A stretch of DNA of 25,009 nt from JAITWN01 sp964581365 (GCA_964581365.1 CAZOOF010000032.1:1-25009), one strand, 5' to 3'. Positions 15,265 through 25,002 are shown, counted from the first letter of the stretch. Numbers and translations are program-made. Notes: generated by a model not told the origin, from the letters alone.

Positions 15265-15940
15265 GCACAATCAAGTGTACGCCCTCATGCAGATCTCGAA
15301 TCCAGGCCCGAGCGTCCTTGCGCTGCTGCTGGCTGTGGCGCTCTGTTGGTCCGGGGCCGCGCTGGCTCAGTCGCCGCGCGGGGTGCTCGCGGGGGTGAAC
15401 TACAAGGAGCTGTCGCAGCCTCAGCCGACCGAAGCGGCTCCGGGGACGGTCGAGGTGATCGAGTTCCTGTGGTATGACTGCCAGACCTGCTTCATGGTGG
15501 AGCCGGCGCTGAAGCGCTGGCTGCAGGAGCGCGAGGGAAGAGTCACCCTGCGCCGCATGCCCGCGCTGGCCGGCAGTCACATGATCCACTATGCCCGCGC
15601 CTTCTATGCCGCGGAGGCGCTGGGAGTGCTCGATCAGGTCCATGAAGCGCTGTACGAGGCTCTGCATCGATATGGGCGCGCGCTGGATCGGGAAGACAGG
15701 CTGGCGGACTTCTTTGCCGAGCACGGTGTGGATCGTGCCCGTTTCCTGAGCGTGTTTCGCAGCAGCGCGGTCGCGGCCAGGGTCCGCAGCGGGCAGCAGG
15801 CGAGCAGAACCTACGAGCTGGCCGGTGCGCCGACCTTCATCGTCGCCGGCAGGTATCGGGTCGATCCGACGATGGTGGCGAGTGTTGCTTCTATGCTCGA
15901 AGTGATCGACTTCCTGGTCGAACGCGAATCCGGGCGCTGA
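15251..15940 (+). CDS. DsbA-like thiol:disulfide oxidoreductase, CQTC active site
   Basis: From ATG 15251 the protein has 229 residues, with a signal peptide (hydrophobic 21-38, ALAQ). The thioredoxin-fold active site is Cys77-Gln-Thr-Cys80 after FLWYD, and the cis-proline loop is GAPTF (Pro194) followed by IVAGRYRV, as in DsbA; the helical insertion lies between. It would oxidise or otherwise handle Cys pairs of exported apocytochromes, possibly including the extra cysteines of the 11-heme protein. The dipeptide QT differs from the PH of classic DsbA, so redox potential may differ. GGAGG at 15241-15245 lies 5 nt before this ATG, and the gene overlaps the TPR gene by 14 nt. ATG 15287 is a less supported start. 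Last gene of the operon. Confidence 0.87.
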   Translation: MRIRKHNQVYALMQISNPGPSVLALLLAVALCWSGAALAQSPRGVLAGVNYKELSQPQPTEAAPGTVEVIEFLWYDCQTCFMVEPALKRWLQEREGRVTLRRMPALAGSHMIHYARAFYAAEALGVLDQVHEALYEALHRYGRALDREDRLADFFAEHGVDRARFLSVFRSSAVAARVRSGQQASRTYELAGAPTFIVAGRYRVDPTMVASVASMLEVIDFLVERESGR

Positions 15941-17566
15941 TCAGAGCCGTGTGCCGGCAGAGGCATCCCGCGGCGTGCTGAACGAGCGCGGTGACCAGGG
16001 ATCTTCTTCCTCCTGCGGTGGCTGTGCCATATGCGCGCGCCTGGAAAGGATGGCGAGTGCGGCCTCAATGGCATCGTGCAGGTCGGTGTCACGTTCGTGC
16101 GGCAGCACATCGCCCGGTCGATAGCGGATCCGCTGTACCTTCCTCACCGCTGCACGCAACGCTGCATCGGTGCCATACTGCTGTTCCTGACGCTCCAGGC
16201 CTTCTTCCAGCGTGCGCGCATCGCCCAGCGCATGCCGCAGCCGCTGCAGCGGATCGCTGCCGGTGGAACGCGCCGGACGCGCGCCGGCCTGCCGGCGTCG
16301 CCGGCTCCAGCCCCAGGCCGCGAGCGTCGTCAGCCAGGCGCTGCCTAGCGCGAGCGCGGCAGGGCGCCAGAAGTCAGCGGCATCATCGTTGTCGCTGACA
16401 TCGGCTTCCATGACTTGTGCGGTCATCGCCGCGTCCTCTCTCGGCGGCGCGGGTTCGACCCGCAGTGGTGTCCCGGCGACCTGGACCGTTCTCACCGCTC
16501 CCGTTTCGGGATCGAAATAATCCTGGGCCAGAGTCGGGCTGATCATCTCGCCCTCGTGTTCGGCGAGCAGATGGCCGCGATAGACGGCGACGCTGACCGG
16601 GTTGCCTGCGGCGTCCAGTTCGATGCGCTGCTCTGGCGGGTCCATGTACGCGCGCAGGCCCGGAGGCAGAGCGGCGAGCGGTGCGGCGGCAGGCAGGCGG
16701 TTCAGGCTGCTGCCGCTGCGCAGCTCGATTTGCCAGGCAGCGGGTTCGCCTGCCTGGAGCTGTTCCGGCAGAGTTGCGGTGAGCTCGGGACGCCCAATCA
16801 GGGCGGATTGCAGCTGCGGCGGCAGTGGGACCGCTTCGATGCGGTGTTCGGAGAAGGGCAGGCGCCAGTTGCGCCCCTGACGCGTCTCTACGCGGACTTC
16901 GGGCAGTATCAGCACCATTTCGCCGGCCTGGTCCGGACTGACCGCCCAGGTGCTGCGGGTGATGCGATAGTCGATCCCGTCGATGTGCTCGCTGCGCTCT
17001 TCGGTCGAAAGCGCAACGGCTTCGAGTTCGCGCGGGCGCGATTCCAGCGGTCCGCCGAAGCGTGCTCCTGCAAGCTCCACCCGGTAGTAGAGATCCAGCC
17101 AGAGCAGGGTCTGCTGGCCCGTATAGAGACGGTCATGAGCCACCCCGCTGCGCACGAAGACTTCGGGGCGGGCATCCGCAGGCAAAGGCAGGACCCGAAG
17201 CGTGATTGCTTCGGTGCTGAGGCCATCGACGGAGAATGCTGGAATGCGCAGTTCTCCGCTCCGGCGGGGAAACAGTTCCACGCTGATGCTGGAGGTGGCC
17301 CGTCCGCGGGCGCGGGCAGTGCTGAAGCGGAAATCCGCTCGCGGTGTGCCGAACTCGAAATCGGGCGTGAGCACGGTGAGGTCCACATTCGGGGCGACGC
17401 CTTCAGCCCGCAGGCGCGTATCGCTGCCGCTCAGCGAGAGGGTGAGAATCACATGCTCGTTGAGATAAAACTCTTTGCGATCGACCTCAGCGATGAATTC
17501 GGCCGCATGCAGGGAGGCCGACATCGTCAGCAACAGAAACAGGATGAGGCGCGACATCCTTACCAT
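15941..17566 (-). CDS. batD: BatD family (BatD/oxygen tolerance) membrane protein
   Basis: A 541-residue protein with signal peptide (1-21), an N-terminal beta-rich segment of the BatD type (EFIAEVDRKEFYLNEHVILTLSL pattern), further immunoglobulin-like beta regions to about 375, a transmembrane helix at 401-419 and a cytoplasmic basic tail. BatD acts with BatA and BatB in a membrane complex linked to oxidative stress tolerance and to MoxR chaperone work in other bacteria. The start at 17566 has GGAGG 7 nt upstream and overlaps the batB/C stop by 7 nt; ATG 17557 is less favoured. It is the last gene of its operon, and its stop codon directly abuts that of the convergent dsbA-like gene. Confidence 0.87.
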   Translation of the reverse strand: MVRMSRLILFLLLTMSASLHAAEFIAEVDRKEFYLNEHVILTLSLSGSDTRLRAEGVAPNVDLTVLTPDFEFGTPRADFRFSTARARGRATSSISVELFPRRSGELRIPAFSVDGLSTEAITLRVLPLPADARPEVFVRSGVAHDRLYTGQQTLLWLDLYYRVELAGARFGGPLESRPRELEAVALSTEERSEHIDGIDYRITRSTWAVSPDQAGEMVLILPEVRVETRQGRNWRLPFSEHRIEAVPLPPQLQSALIGRPELTATLPEQLQAGEPAAWQIELRSGSSLNRLPAAAPLAALPPGLRAYMDPPEQRIELDAAGNPVSVAVYRGHLLAEHEGEMISPTLAQDYFDPETGAVRTVQVAGTPLRVEPAPPREDAAMTAQVMEADVSDNDDAADFWRPAALALGSAWLTTLAAWGWSRRRRQAGARPARSTGSDPLQRLRHALGDARTLEEGLERQEQQYGTDAALRAAVRKVQRIRYRPGDVLPHERDTDLHDAIEAALAILSRRAHMAQPPQEEEDPWSPRSFSTPRDASAGTRL

Positions 17567-19296
17567 GGGTGCGCCTCCGGCAGCACCACTCTGCTGGAAT
17601 CCATGATCATGAAGCGATGCCTCAGTACTTCGCGCGGATCGTCCGCCACCGACGGCAGCGCGGTTCCGTTGCGGCGATCCGCAAAGCGGCCCATGGCGGC
17701 GGCGCCGCGTCCGCCGTCATCCGGCGCTGCGGCGGCGGTGGCGCCTCCCAATCCGGCCGATGGTTCGCCATGGGCTGCGCCGTCTTCCATCATCGTGTTC
17801 CCTGGGGCGTCGCGCGTGTCGGCAAGGGCGTCTTCTGCTGTTCGCGTCTGTCGCGCGAACTCCGCAGTTCGCGGAGCTGCGCCAGCGTCACCGGATCCGT
17901 CGCCATCGAGCAGGCTTTGCAGCACGAGGCGATTTCGCGCCGCGCGAGTATGGCCCGGGTACAGCTCGAGCACTCGGTCCAGCAGCGATACCGCCTCGGT
18001 GATGTCGTTCATGCGCGCTGCGGCGCTGGCTTCGTTGAACCATGCGATGGCGCGTTCATGCTCATCCTTTGCCAGCGCTGCCGCAGCCCGGAAGGATGAT
18101 CTGGCGGCAGGCCAGTCGCCGCTGTGCCAGGCCGCCGCCCCGGTCCCCATCTGTCCGCGGTAGCCGCCGACATCCCGGTACAGCGCAGCTGCCCGCTGAT
18201 AGTCGCCGGCTTGCAGGGCTTTCCAGGCCCGATGCTCGTCCCAGGGCGCAGCCACAGCGTCCCCGGCTCCGGCAAGCATGCTGAGTGGCAGAACGAGTGC
18301 CATGACCAGGGCTGCGGGCGCAGCGTAGCGGCGGCTTTGCAACAGCATGAGAATCAACGCGGGTGTCAGCAGCCAGGCATAGAGCGGCAGACCGGGCGCG
18401 CGCTCCTTCCCCGTCTCGCTGGCCTGCAGGCGAGAGATGCCGGTAAGGAGGTGATCGCTGTCGGTGCTGTCCGCGCGCATCTCGGTATAGCGTCCGCCGC
18501 TCAGTATGGCAAGGCCGGCGAGCGTGTCGCGATCGAGCCGGGACATGTGCAGGCCGCCCTGCTCATCGCGCTGATAGCCGAGGGGCCCCTCGATCGGCGC
18601 TCCGCTCAGGCTGCCCACTCCGAGCACGAAAGCCGGAATCCGGCGCTCGGCGAGACGACGGGCGGCGGCATGCACCTCCGCAGGGTCATCCGTTTCGCCG
18701 TCGCTGATTACGATGACGGCGCGGGCTCCGGGGGATGAGCGCTCCAGAGTTGCCGCGGCGGTTTCCAGCGCCTGCACCAGATTGCTGCCGCGATGGCGGG
18801 TCAATCCGGGGTCCAGGGCATCGACATACGCGCGCAGCAGGCCGAGATCGTGAGTGAGCGGCAGGACGCGATAGGCATGCGCGGAAAAAGCGACCAGCGC
18901 CATGCGCTCGCCCTGCAGGCGATCGATCAGATCATGCGCCTCCATGCGGGCGCGCTGCAGTCGGGCGGGCGCCGGATCACGGGCCGTCATCGATGGCGAA
19001 ATATCGATCACCAGCGCCAGATCGACGGTGCGGCGAGTATGTTCTTCATCATGTTCGATCAGAACCGGTCCGGCAGCGCCAAATGCGGCAAGTATCGAAG
19101 CAGCCATTATCCATGTCATGCGGGGGCGCCGGCGCGCGCCGATCCATGGCGCCAGCCAGCCCAGCAGCGCGGGGTCGGCATAGGCGCTAAGCGAGCCACG
19201 CTGCCTGCGGGTCATGGCCAGCAGGATCAGCGCGCAGAGCGGAACCAGGATCAGCAGCCACGGGTGCTGGAAGGAGACAGCTGGCAGGTTATTCAT
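17560..19296 (-). CDS. batB: BatB-BatC fusion: VWA domain plus TPR region
   Basis: From ATG 19296 (ATGA overlap with batA) the protein has 578 residues. Two N-terminal helices (about 12-28 and 60-78) precede a von Willebrand factor A domain whose MIDAS motif is complete (Asp98-Ile-Ser100-Pro-Ser102), with a later ISDGETDD metal-loop segment. Two helices near 315-360 follow, and then TPR-like repeats (AWKALQAGDYQRAAALYRD, AWHSGDWPAARSSFRAAA, AWFNEASAAARMNDITEAV). The C-terminal 110 residues are Gly/Ala/Asp-rich and look disordered. BatC is a separate gene in some bacteria; here it is fused, which is common in gammaproteobacteria. Likely a metal-dependent protein-binding scaffold in the inner membrane. 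Confidence 0.9.
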   Translation of the reverse strand: MNNLPAVSFQHPWLLILVPLCALILLAMTRRQRGSLSAYADPALLGWLAPWIGARRRPRMTWIMAASILAAFGAAGPVLIEHDEEHTRRTVDLALVIDISPSMTARDPAPARLQRARMEAHDLIDRLQGERMALVAFSAHAYRVLPLTHDLGLLRAYVDALDPGLTRHRGSNLVQALETAAATLERSSPGARAVIVISDGETDDPAEVHAAARRLAERRIPAFVLGVGSLSGAPIEGPLGYQRDEQGGLHMSRLDRDTLAGLAILSGGRYTEMRADSTDSDHLLTGISRLQASETGKERAPGLPLYAWLLTPALILMLLQSRRYAAPAALVMALVLPLSMLAGAGDAVAAPWDEHRAWKALQAGDYQRAAALYRDVGGYRGQMGTGAAAWHSGDWPAARSSFRAAAALAKDEHERAIAWFNEASAAARMNDITEAVSLLDRVLELYPGHTRAARNRLVLQSLLDGDGSGDAGAAPRTAEFARQTRTAEDALADTRDAPGNTMMEDGAAHGEPSAGLGGATAAAAPDDGGRGAAAMGRFADRRNGTALPSVADDPREVLRHRFMIMDSSRVVLPEAHPW

Positions 19297-20270
19297 GGCG
19301 CGAACCCGCGGCGACGACCTGCTTCGGCCAGCAGCAGGCACATCAGGCCGAGAACTGTGATTGGAGGATAGAGTTCGATGCGGCTGAGTGGCGCCTCGGC
19401 GCGCGCGCTTTCGGCGGCGTGAATGCGGCGCAGTGCTTCGTCCATGTCCGCGGGCGAGGAGATGTGATGGTGCGTACCGCCGGTGCTCTCGGCCAGCGCG
19501 GCCAGCAGCGCCCTGTCGGGCGGGAGCTCACGGTAGATCGTTTCACCGTTGCCGAGAGGAAAGGGAACGGCGCCCTCGCGCCCGAAGCCGAGGGCATGGA
19601 TACGCATGCCGTACTCATGCGCCAGGCCGGCGGCTGCCTGCGGACGTATGTCGCCAGCCGTGTCCGAACCGTCGGTGAGCAGAAGGAGCGCGCGGGGCAG
19701 CGTGGATTCCGCGGCGCTGCGGTGAACGGCGAGTACGATAGCGTCGCCGATCGCGGTGCGTTCCCCTGCCAATGATGGATCGAGTTCGGCGATCATCGCC
19801 TGGGCCACATCACGATCGGTCGTTGCCGGCATGTAGGTAAAGGCGCTGTCCGCAAATACCAGCAGGCTGACGCGCAGCCGCTCGCTGCCTTCCAGGAAGC
19901 GGGTGAGAGATGCTTTGACCATATCCAGCCGGCTGAGAGGACGGCCATCCGCATCGCGGTAATCGAGCGCCCGCATCGAACCCGACAGGTCTACCGCTAT
20001 GGCCAGATCATAGGCGGGAACGGTGGCTGCGGTGGCGGGGTCGTTCCACTGTGGGCGGGCGAGGGCGAGCAGCAGCAGCAAGCAGCCGATCAGCCACAGC
20101 ACCGGGGGCAGCAGGCCGCGCGCCGGCACGGGACGCAGCTCGGCGATGAACGGTGCGAGCGGATGGAGCAGGGCTTCGGCGCGCGCATTCCGCCGGATAT
20201 GGTGCAGGTACCACAGGAGGGGCGGCAGCGGCAGCATGGCCAGCCACAGCGGTGCAGCGAATTCAGGCAT
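19293..20270 (-). CDS. batA: BatA-type VWA-domain membrane protein
   Basis: A 325-residue protein with helices at about 7-23 and 53-71, a von Willebrand factor A domain with MIDAS motif DLSGS (Asp94, Ser96, Ser98) and LLTDGSDTAGD later, and a C-terminal helix (about 300-318). It pairs with BatB in the inner membrane, both facing the periplasm. The ATG at 20270 overlaps the stop of the upstream DUF4381 gene by 8 nt; a longer reading from 20351 would overlap it by about 90 nt and adds only a basic, unlikely leader. Confidence 0.9.
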   Translation of the reverse strand: MPEFAAPLWLAMLPLPPLLWYLHHIRRNARAEALLHPLAPFIAELRPVPARGLLPPVLWLIGCLLLLLALARPQWNDPATAATVPAYDLAIAVDLSGSMRALDYRDADGRPLSRLDMVKASLTRFLEGSERLRVSLLVFADSAFTYMPATTDRDVAQAMIAELDPSLAGERTAIGDAIVLAVHRSAAESTLPRALLLLTDGSDTAGDIRPQAAAGLAHEYGMRIHALGFGREGAVPFPLGNGETIYRELPPDRALLAALAESTGGTHHHISSPADMDEALRRIHAAESARAEAPLSRIELYPPITVLGLMCLLLAEAGRRRGFAP

Positions 20271-20709
20271 GGTGGTCCCGTTGCAGCCAGCATTTCGCGG
20301 TGGTGAACGCCGCCGCGGTGAGCGCACCTTCCGCGGGTCGATAGCGGACATGTCGCAGCTCGCGATGCCAGCGTCGCCAGATTTCCTCGTCCACTCCGGC
20401 CGGCACCGTCTCCGGGTCCAGGACCCGGAGGCCGAGGCCGATGCGCAGCAGGGCGCACAGCCGATACGCCGCTTCGCGATCGCCGATGGCTCCGGCTTCC
20501 CATTCGCCCTGCAGTGTGGCGAGACGCTGAAGCGCCTCGCGACTGGCAGGAACGGTTGCGAGCGCTGCCGGCGTCCGCTTTCTCATTTTCCAGTGATACC
20601 AGGCGAAAGCGGCAACGAGCGAAGCCAGGACCAGCAGCGCCCCGGTGCTCCCGATCACCGGGGGCGGTGGCAGCATCTCGATGTCTGCGAGTCCGTCGAG
20701 CGGGTCCAT
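20263..20709 (-). CDS. DUF4381 membrane protein
   Basis: A 148-residue protein with one transmembrane helix (about 22-40, preceded by a Pro-rich PPPP stretch) and a helical cytoplasmic part (SREALQRLATLQGEWEAG and WRRWHRELRHVRYRP). These match DUF4381, a family found only in MoxR/Bat operons of proteobacteria. No biochemical role is known; it may bridge the VWA proteins and the MoxR ATPase. The ATG at 20709 shares one base with the preceding stop (TGATG); GTG 20712 is an alternative. Confidence 0.85.
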   Translation of the reverse strand: MDPLDGLADIEMLPPPPVIGSTGALLVLASLVAAFAWYHWKMRKRTPAALATVPASREALQRLATLQGEWEAGAIGDREAAYRLCALLRIGLGLRVLDPETVPAGVDEEIWRRWHRELRHVRYRPAEGALTAAAFTTAKCWLQRDHHA

Positions 20710-21577
20710 CACAGTATCGATGCGATCTGGGGCAGCAGATCGCGGCAGTTGCTGACGGTCAGGGCGGCGATGCCAAGCCCCGCGCAGTGGTGAGCAAAGC
20801 AGGCATCCCGCTCTGCTGCCGCGGCGGCGTAGCGACGGCGCAGCTCGACGTCGTCGGTATCGACCAGTACCGGCGTGCCGCCGCCCGGCGCGACCAGCCT
20901 CAACAGTCCCGCTGCGGGAAGCTGCCGCTCGGCGTCATCGATGATGCGAATGGCGGTGACGGGGACGCGTCCGCTGACTGGCAGGTAATCGGTCAGCGCA
21001 GCCGTGCCGCTCAGCAGATCGTGGAAGTCACTGATCAGCACCATGGCCGCTCCTGACGGCGGTTCGGGATGTCCGAGTCTGGCGCCAGGCTCCCGGGCCG
21101 GCGGCGCGGCGGCCGCGTGAAGCAGGGGCAGAATGCCCGCGAGTGAAGTGGCTGCGGGAAAGCTCCTCGCCTGCTGTCCGAGCACCAGGCCCGATACCGC
21201 CCCCTGCGCCGCCAGCGTGCGGAACGCGAGCAGGGCGCCGATGCGGGCGGCGGTCGCCGCCTTGAGTTCGCGACGGGTGCCGAACATCATCGACGGCCGC
21301 CGATCGATCAGCAGATACAGGTCGCAGCGCCGGTCCGCTACAAACACCTTGCTCATTGGGCGGCCGCTGCGCGCCGTGGCCCGCCAGTCCATGTGGCGCG
21401 GATCGTCGCCGGGCTGGTAGGGGCGGCTTTCCAGCAGATCCAGTCCCTCGCCCGGGCGGCGGCTCGAGAAAACACCGCTCAAGGTTTCCGCAGCCTGGCG
21501 TCGCAGGCGGCTGTGGAGCGCCATCTGGCGCAGGCGCTCGAATTCCTCGTCGGAGAGCAGCGCGGCGGAGGGCGCCG

Positions 21578-21596
<19 letters not shown>
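20709..21596 (-). CDS. DUF58 family protein of the MoxR operon
   Basis: A 295-residue soluble protein with the DUF58 hallmark at residues 58-71 (RPYQPGDDPRHMDW, then RATARSGRPMSKVF). The following part has a VWA-like fold, with LIDRRPSMMFG in place of a canonical DxSxS motif, so metal binding is doubtful. DUF58 proteins sit beside MoxR ATPases and are thought to be partners or substrates. The start lies 19 nt inside the moxR-family gene. Confidence 0.9.
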
Positions 21597-22525
<929 letters not shown>

Positions 22526-22747
22526 TGAGAGGTAGAAGTCTTTGTTGAGCAAGATACTAGAATCGGAGACAAAGGGCACCCTCGCCGCCGCCTGCGGCGC
22601 CGTTCGCGCGGACGGTATCATCCGGCCGGCAACTTGCGTAATATAAGCGCCGGTTCAGATCCGGTACGTCCCGCATGTCCGACAGTATGCTAAGATATTG
22701 CCGATCCCGAAATTGTCGACCACGGCGCAAGGGCGGAGCCTGAGCGC
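22526..22747. promoter_or_regulatory. Divergent intergenic region between moxR and ccmA
   Basis: The longest non-coding stretch of the window (222 nt). On the + strand an extended -10 box, TGC-TAAGAT at 22688-22696, lies about 50 nt before ccmA and has no good -35. On the - strand TAGTAT (22559-22554) is a weak -10 candidate for the moxR operon with no recognisable -35. The region includes an AT-richer patch at 22535-22570. I see no regulator site I can name. Confidence 0.35.
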
Positions 22748-23365
22748 ATGCTGAGGGGGGAGTCCCTGGCGGCGGTCCGCGGTGACCGCAGGCTGTTTTC
22801 GGAACTGGATTTCGATCTTCAGGCCGGCGAGATGCTCTACGTCGGCGGTCCCAACGGCAGCGGCAAGACGACGCTGCTGCGTATGATCTGCGGCCTGGTC
22901 CTGCCGGTCGCCGGGCGGATTCTCTGGGGTGGCGAGGATATCCAGACCCTGGATGAGGCTTACCGGGCGGACCTGCTCTACTGTGGACACCACACGGCAC
23001 TGAAGGATGATCTGAGCGGTCTCGAGAACCTGCGCTTCGCCAGCATGCTCGGCGGTCGCTCGGTGGACGAGGACGAAGCGCTGGCCGCTCTGGACCGGAT
23101 GGGAATGCGAGAGGTGGCGGATCTGCCGGCTCGCGTGATGTCGCAGGGCCAGAAGCGGCGCGTCAACCTCGCCCGGCTGCTGCTGACGCGCGCGCGGCTT
23201 TGGGTGCTCGACGAACCCTTCACCGCGCTCGATGTCGCAGCGATCGAAACACTGCGTTCGACCCTCGCCGATCACCTGAGCGCCGGGGGCCTGCTCGTGC
23301 TGACGACGCACCAGCAGGCATCGTTCGAGGGGATCACCGTCCGTCATGTCGAGATGGGGCGGTGA
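22748..23365 (+). CDS. ccmA: CcmA, ATPase of the heme-handling ABC transporter (System I)
   Basis: A 205-residue ABC ATPase of normal CcmA length. Walker A GPNGSGKTT (34-42), signature MSQGQKRRV (131-139), Walker B LWVLDEP (151-157), then FTALD and the switch His in TTHQQ. CcmAB with CcmC loads heme on CcmE and uses ATP to release holo-CcmE. First gene of the ccm operon, with GGAG about 9 nt upstream of the ATG. The usual E. coli-like order ccmABCDE follows. Confidence 0.96.
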   Translation: MLRGESLAAVRGDRRLFSELDFDLQAGEMLYVGGPNGSGKTTLLRMICGLVLPVAGRILWGGEDIQTLDEAYRADLLYCGHHTALKDDLSGLENLRFASMLGGRSVDEDEALAALDRMGMREVADLPARVMSQGQKRRVNLARLLLTRARLWVLDEPFTALDVAAIETLRSTLADHLSAGGLLVLTTHQQASFEGITVRHVEMGR

Positions 23366-24045
23366 GCGGGCCGGGGCTGGCCGGGATCGTCGGCAGCGTG
23401 ATCGTGCGCGATCTCACGCTCGCCGGGCGCCGTCCGGTGGACGTGATGACCGCAGTGATCTTTTTCGTCATCGTGGTCAGCCTGTTTCCGCTGGCGGTGG
23501 GGCCCGAGCCGCGGACACTGGCGGCGATCGCCCCCGGCGTGGTGTGGGTGGCCGCGCTGCTGGCATCGATGCTGTCGCTCGGAAGGCTGTTCAATGCCGA
23601 TTATGCCGACGGCACGCTGGAGCAGATGCTGCTCGCGCCGCAGCCCTTGTCGCTGATCGTGCTCGGCAAGGTGGCGGCGCACTGGCTGGTGGCGGGGGCG
23701 CCACTGGTGCTGATTTCACCGCTGCTCGGTCTGCAGTTCGGACTGCCGGCGGAGGGGCTGGCGATGCTGGCACTGGCGCTGCTGCTGGGGACGCCCGCCC
23801 TCAGTCTGGTGGGCGCGCTCGGCGCTGCACTCACGATCGGAGTGCGCGGCGGAGGGGCGCTGGTATCCCTGCTGGTATTGCCGCTGTGCGTGCCGGTGCT
23901 GATTTTCGGCGCGGGTGCGGTCGAGGCGGCGGTGTCGGGAATGGACGCGGGAGCGCATCTGTCGCTGTTGGGAGCGTTCCTGGTGATGGCGCTGTGCTTC
24001 GGTCCCTGGGTGACCGCCGCGGCGCTTCGCATCGCGCTCGACTGA
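23362..24045 (+). CDS. ccmB: CcmB, membrane subunit of the CcmAB transporter
   Basis: From the GTG at 23362 (GTGA overlap with the ccmA stop) the protein has 227 residues, the usual CcmB length, with six predicted helices. The conserved opening (VIVRDLTLAGRRP) and FNADYADGTLEQMLLAP segment are characteristic. The frame is open further upstream to 23200, but that part overlaps ccmA by over 160 nt and is not CcmB-like. It partners CcmA and CcmC in the inner membrane. Confidence 0.95.
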   Translation: MSGPGLAGIVGSVIVRDLTLAGRRPVDVMTAVIFFVIVVSLFPLAVGPEPRTLAAIAPGVVWVAALLASMLSLGRLFNADYADGTLEQMLLAPQPLSLIVLGKVAAHWLVAGAPLVLISPLLGLQFGLPAEGLAMLALALLLGTPALSLVGALGAALTIGVRGGGALVSLLVLPLCVPVLIFGAGAVEAAVSGMDAGAHLSLLGAFLVMALCFGPWVTAAALRIALD

Positions 24046-24088
24046 TCAGGCCGCGGTCTGCGCATGCGGGCATAGGAAGCGGAAGCTA

Positions 24089-24832
24089 ATGGCAGTCAAT
24101 TGGTTCAAGTACTCCTCTCCGGCGAGCTTCTATCCGCTCGCCGGGCGGCTGATTCCCTGGTTTGCGGCTGCTGCGGCGTTGTTTACGGTCATCGGGCTGT
24201 GGATCGGGTTCTTCGTCGCGCCTACGGATTACCAGCAGGGTGAAGCCTACCGCATCATCTACATCCACGTGCCTGCGGCATGGATGTCGATGTTCATCTA
24301 TCTGGTGATGGCCGGCTACGCCGCGCTCGGCATCGTGTTCAATACCCGGCTGTCGGGATATATGGCGCGCGCCCTGGCGCCCACGGGCGCGATGTTCACC
24401 TTCGTCGCGCTGTGGACCGGTGCCTTGTGGGGCAAGCCGATGTGGGGCGCCTGGTGGGTGTGGGATGCGCGCCTTACTTCCGAACTCATTCTGCTGTTCC
24501 TGTATCTCGGCTTCATTGCCCTGCATTCCGCGATCGACGATCCGCGACGCGCGGCCCGCGCCAGCGGACTGCTCGCCATCGTCGGCGCGGTCAACGTTCC
24601 GATCATCTATTTCTCGGTGCAATGGTGGAACACCCTGCATCAGGGGGCATCGATCAGCCTGACGCAGGCGCCGACCATGGCCAAGACCATGCTGGCGGGA
24701 ATGCTGGTGATGGCAATCGCGGCCTGGTGCTATACCGTCGCCGTAGCGCTGGCGAGAGTGCGCTGCGAGATCCTGGAGCGTGAACGCCACGCCGACTGGA
24801 TCGGCGATGTGCTGGCGCGGGAGTCGCGGTGA
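24089..24832 (+). CDS. ccmC: CcmC, heme delivery protein with WWD domain
   Basis: A 247-residue protein with six helices. The WWD domain is at 114-134 (WGKPMWGAWWVWDARLT and after), flanked by His60 (YIHVPAAW) and His184 (TLHQG), which have the same numbering as the axial heme ligands of E. coli CcmC. It binds heme in the periplasm-facing part of the membrane and passes it to CcmE. GGAAG occurs upstream of the ATG; the gap to ccmB is 43 nt. Confidence 0.96.
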   Translation: MAVNWFKYSSPASFYPLAGRLIPWFAAAAALFTVIGLWIGFFVAPTDYQQGEAYRIIYIHVPAAWMSMFIYLVMAGYAALGIVFNTRLSGYMARALAPTGAMFTFVALWTGALWGKPMWGAWWVWDARLTSELILLFLYLGFIALHSAIDDPRRAARASGLLAIVGAVNVPIIYFSVQWWNTLHQGASISLTQAPTMAKTMLAGMLVMAIAAWCYTVAVALARVRCEILERERHADWIGDVLARESR

Positions 24833-25002
24833 TGAGCGAATTTCTGGCGATGGGGGGATATGCCTCCTATGTGTGGGGATCTTACGGAGTTACCGCGCTG
24901 CTGGTAATCGTCGAAATCCTGCTGGTGCGCCGTCGCCGCCGAACTCTCCTGCGTCGCGCTGGTCGAATGAAGCGTAACGTTTCCATGGGGGTGGAGACTT
25001 GA
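24832..25002 (+). CDS. ccmD: CcmD, small membrane protein of the CcmC-CcmE complex
   Basis: A 56-residue protein whose ATG shares one base with the ccmC stop (TGATG). Its start, MSEFLAMGGYASYVWGSYG, is the typical CcmD opening. One helix (about 18-33) is followed by an Arg-rich tail (VRRRRR). CcmD stabilises the CcmC-CcmE interaction and aids release of holo-CcmE. The C-terminal 15 residues after the basic stretch are longer than in some homologs. Confidence 0.92.
   Translation: MSEFLAMGGYASYVWGSYGVTALLVIVEILLVRRRRRTLLRRAGRMKRNVSMGVET

Noticed and set aside
16415..18163. Plus-strand 582-codon open frame opposite batD and batB.
   Set aside because: The opposite strand encodes clear BatD and VWA/TPR proteins. 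This frame shows no domain and its composition is that of an antisense frame.
22646..22667. T-arm-like sequence (CCGG stem with loop TTCAGAT) that suggested a tRNA upstream of ccmA.
   Set aside because: No matching acceptor, D or anticodon arms are found around it, and the loop lacks the conserved A58.
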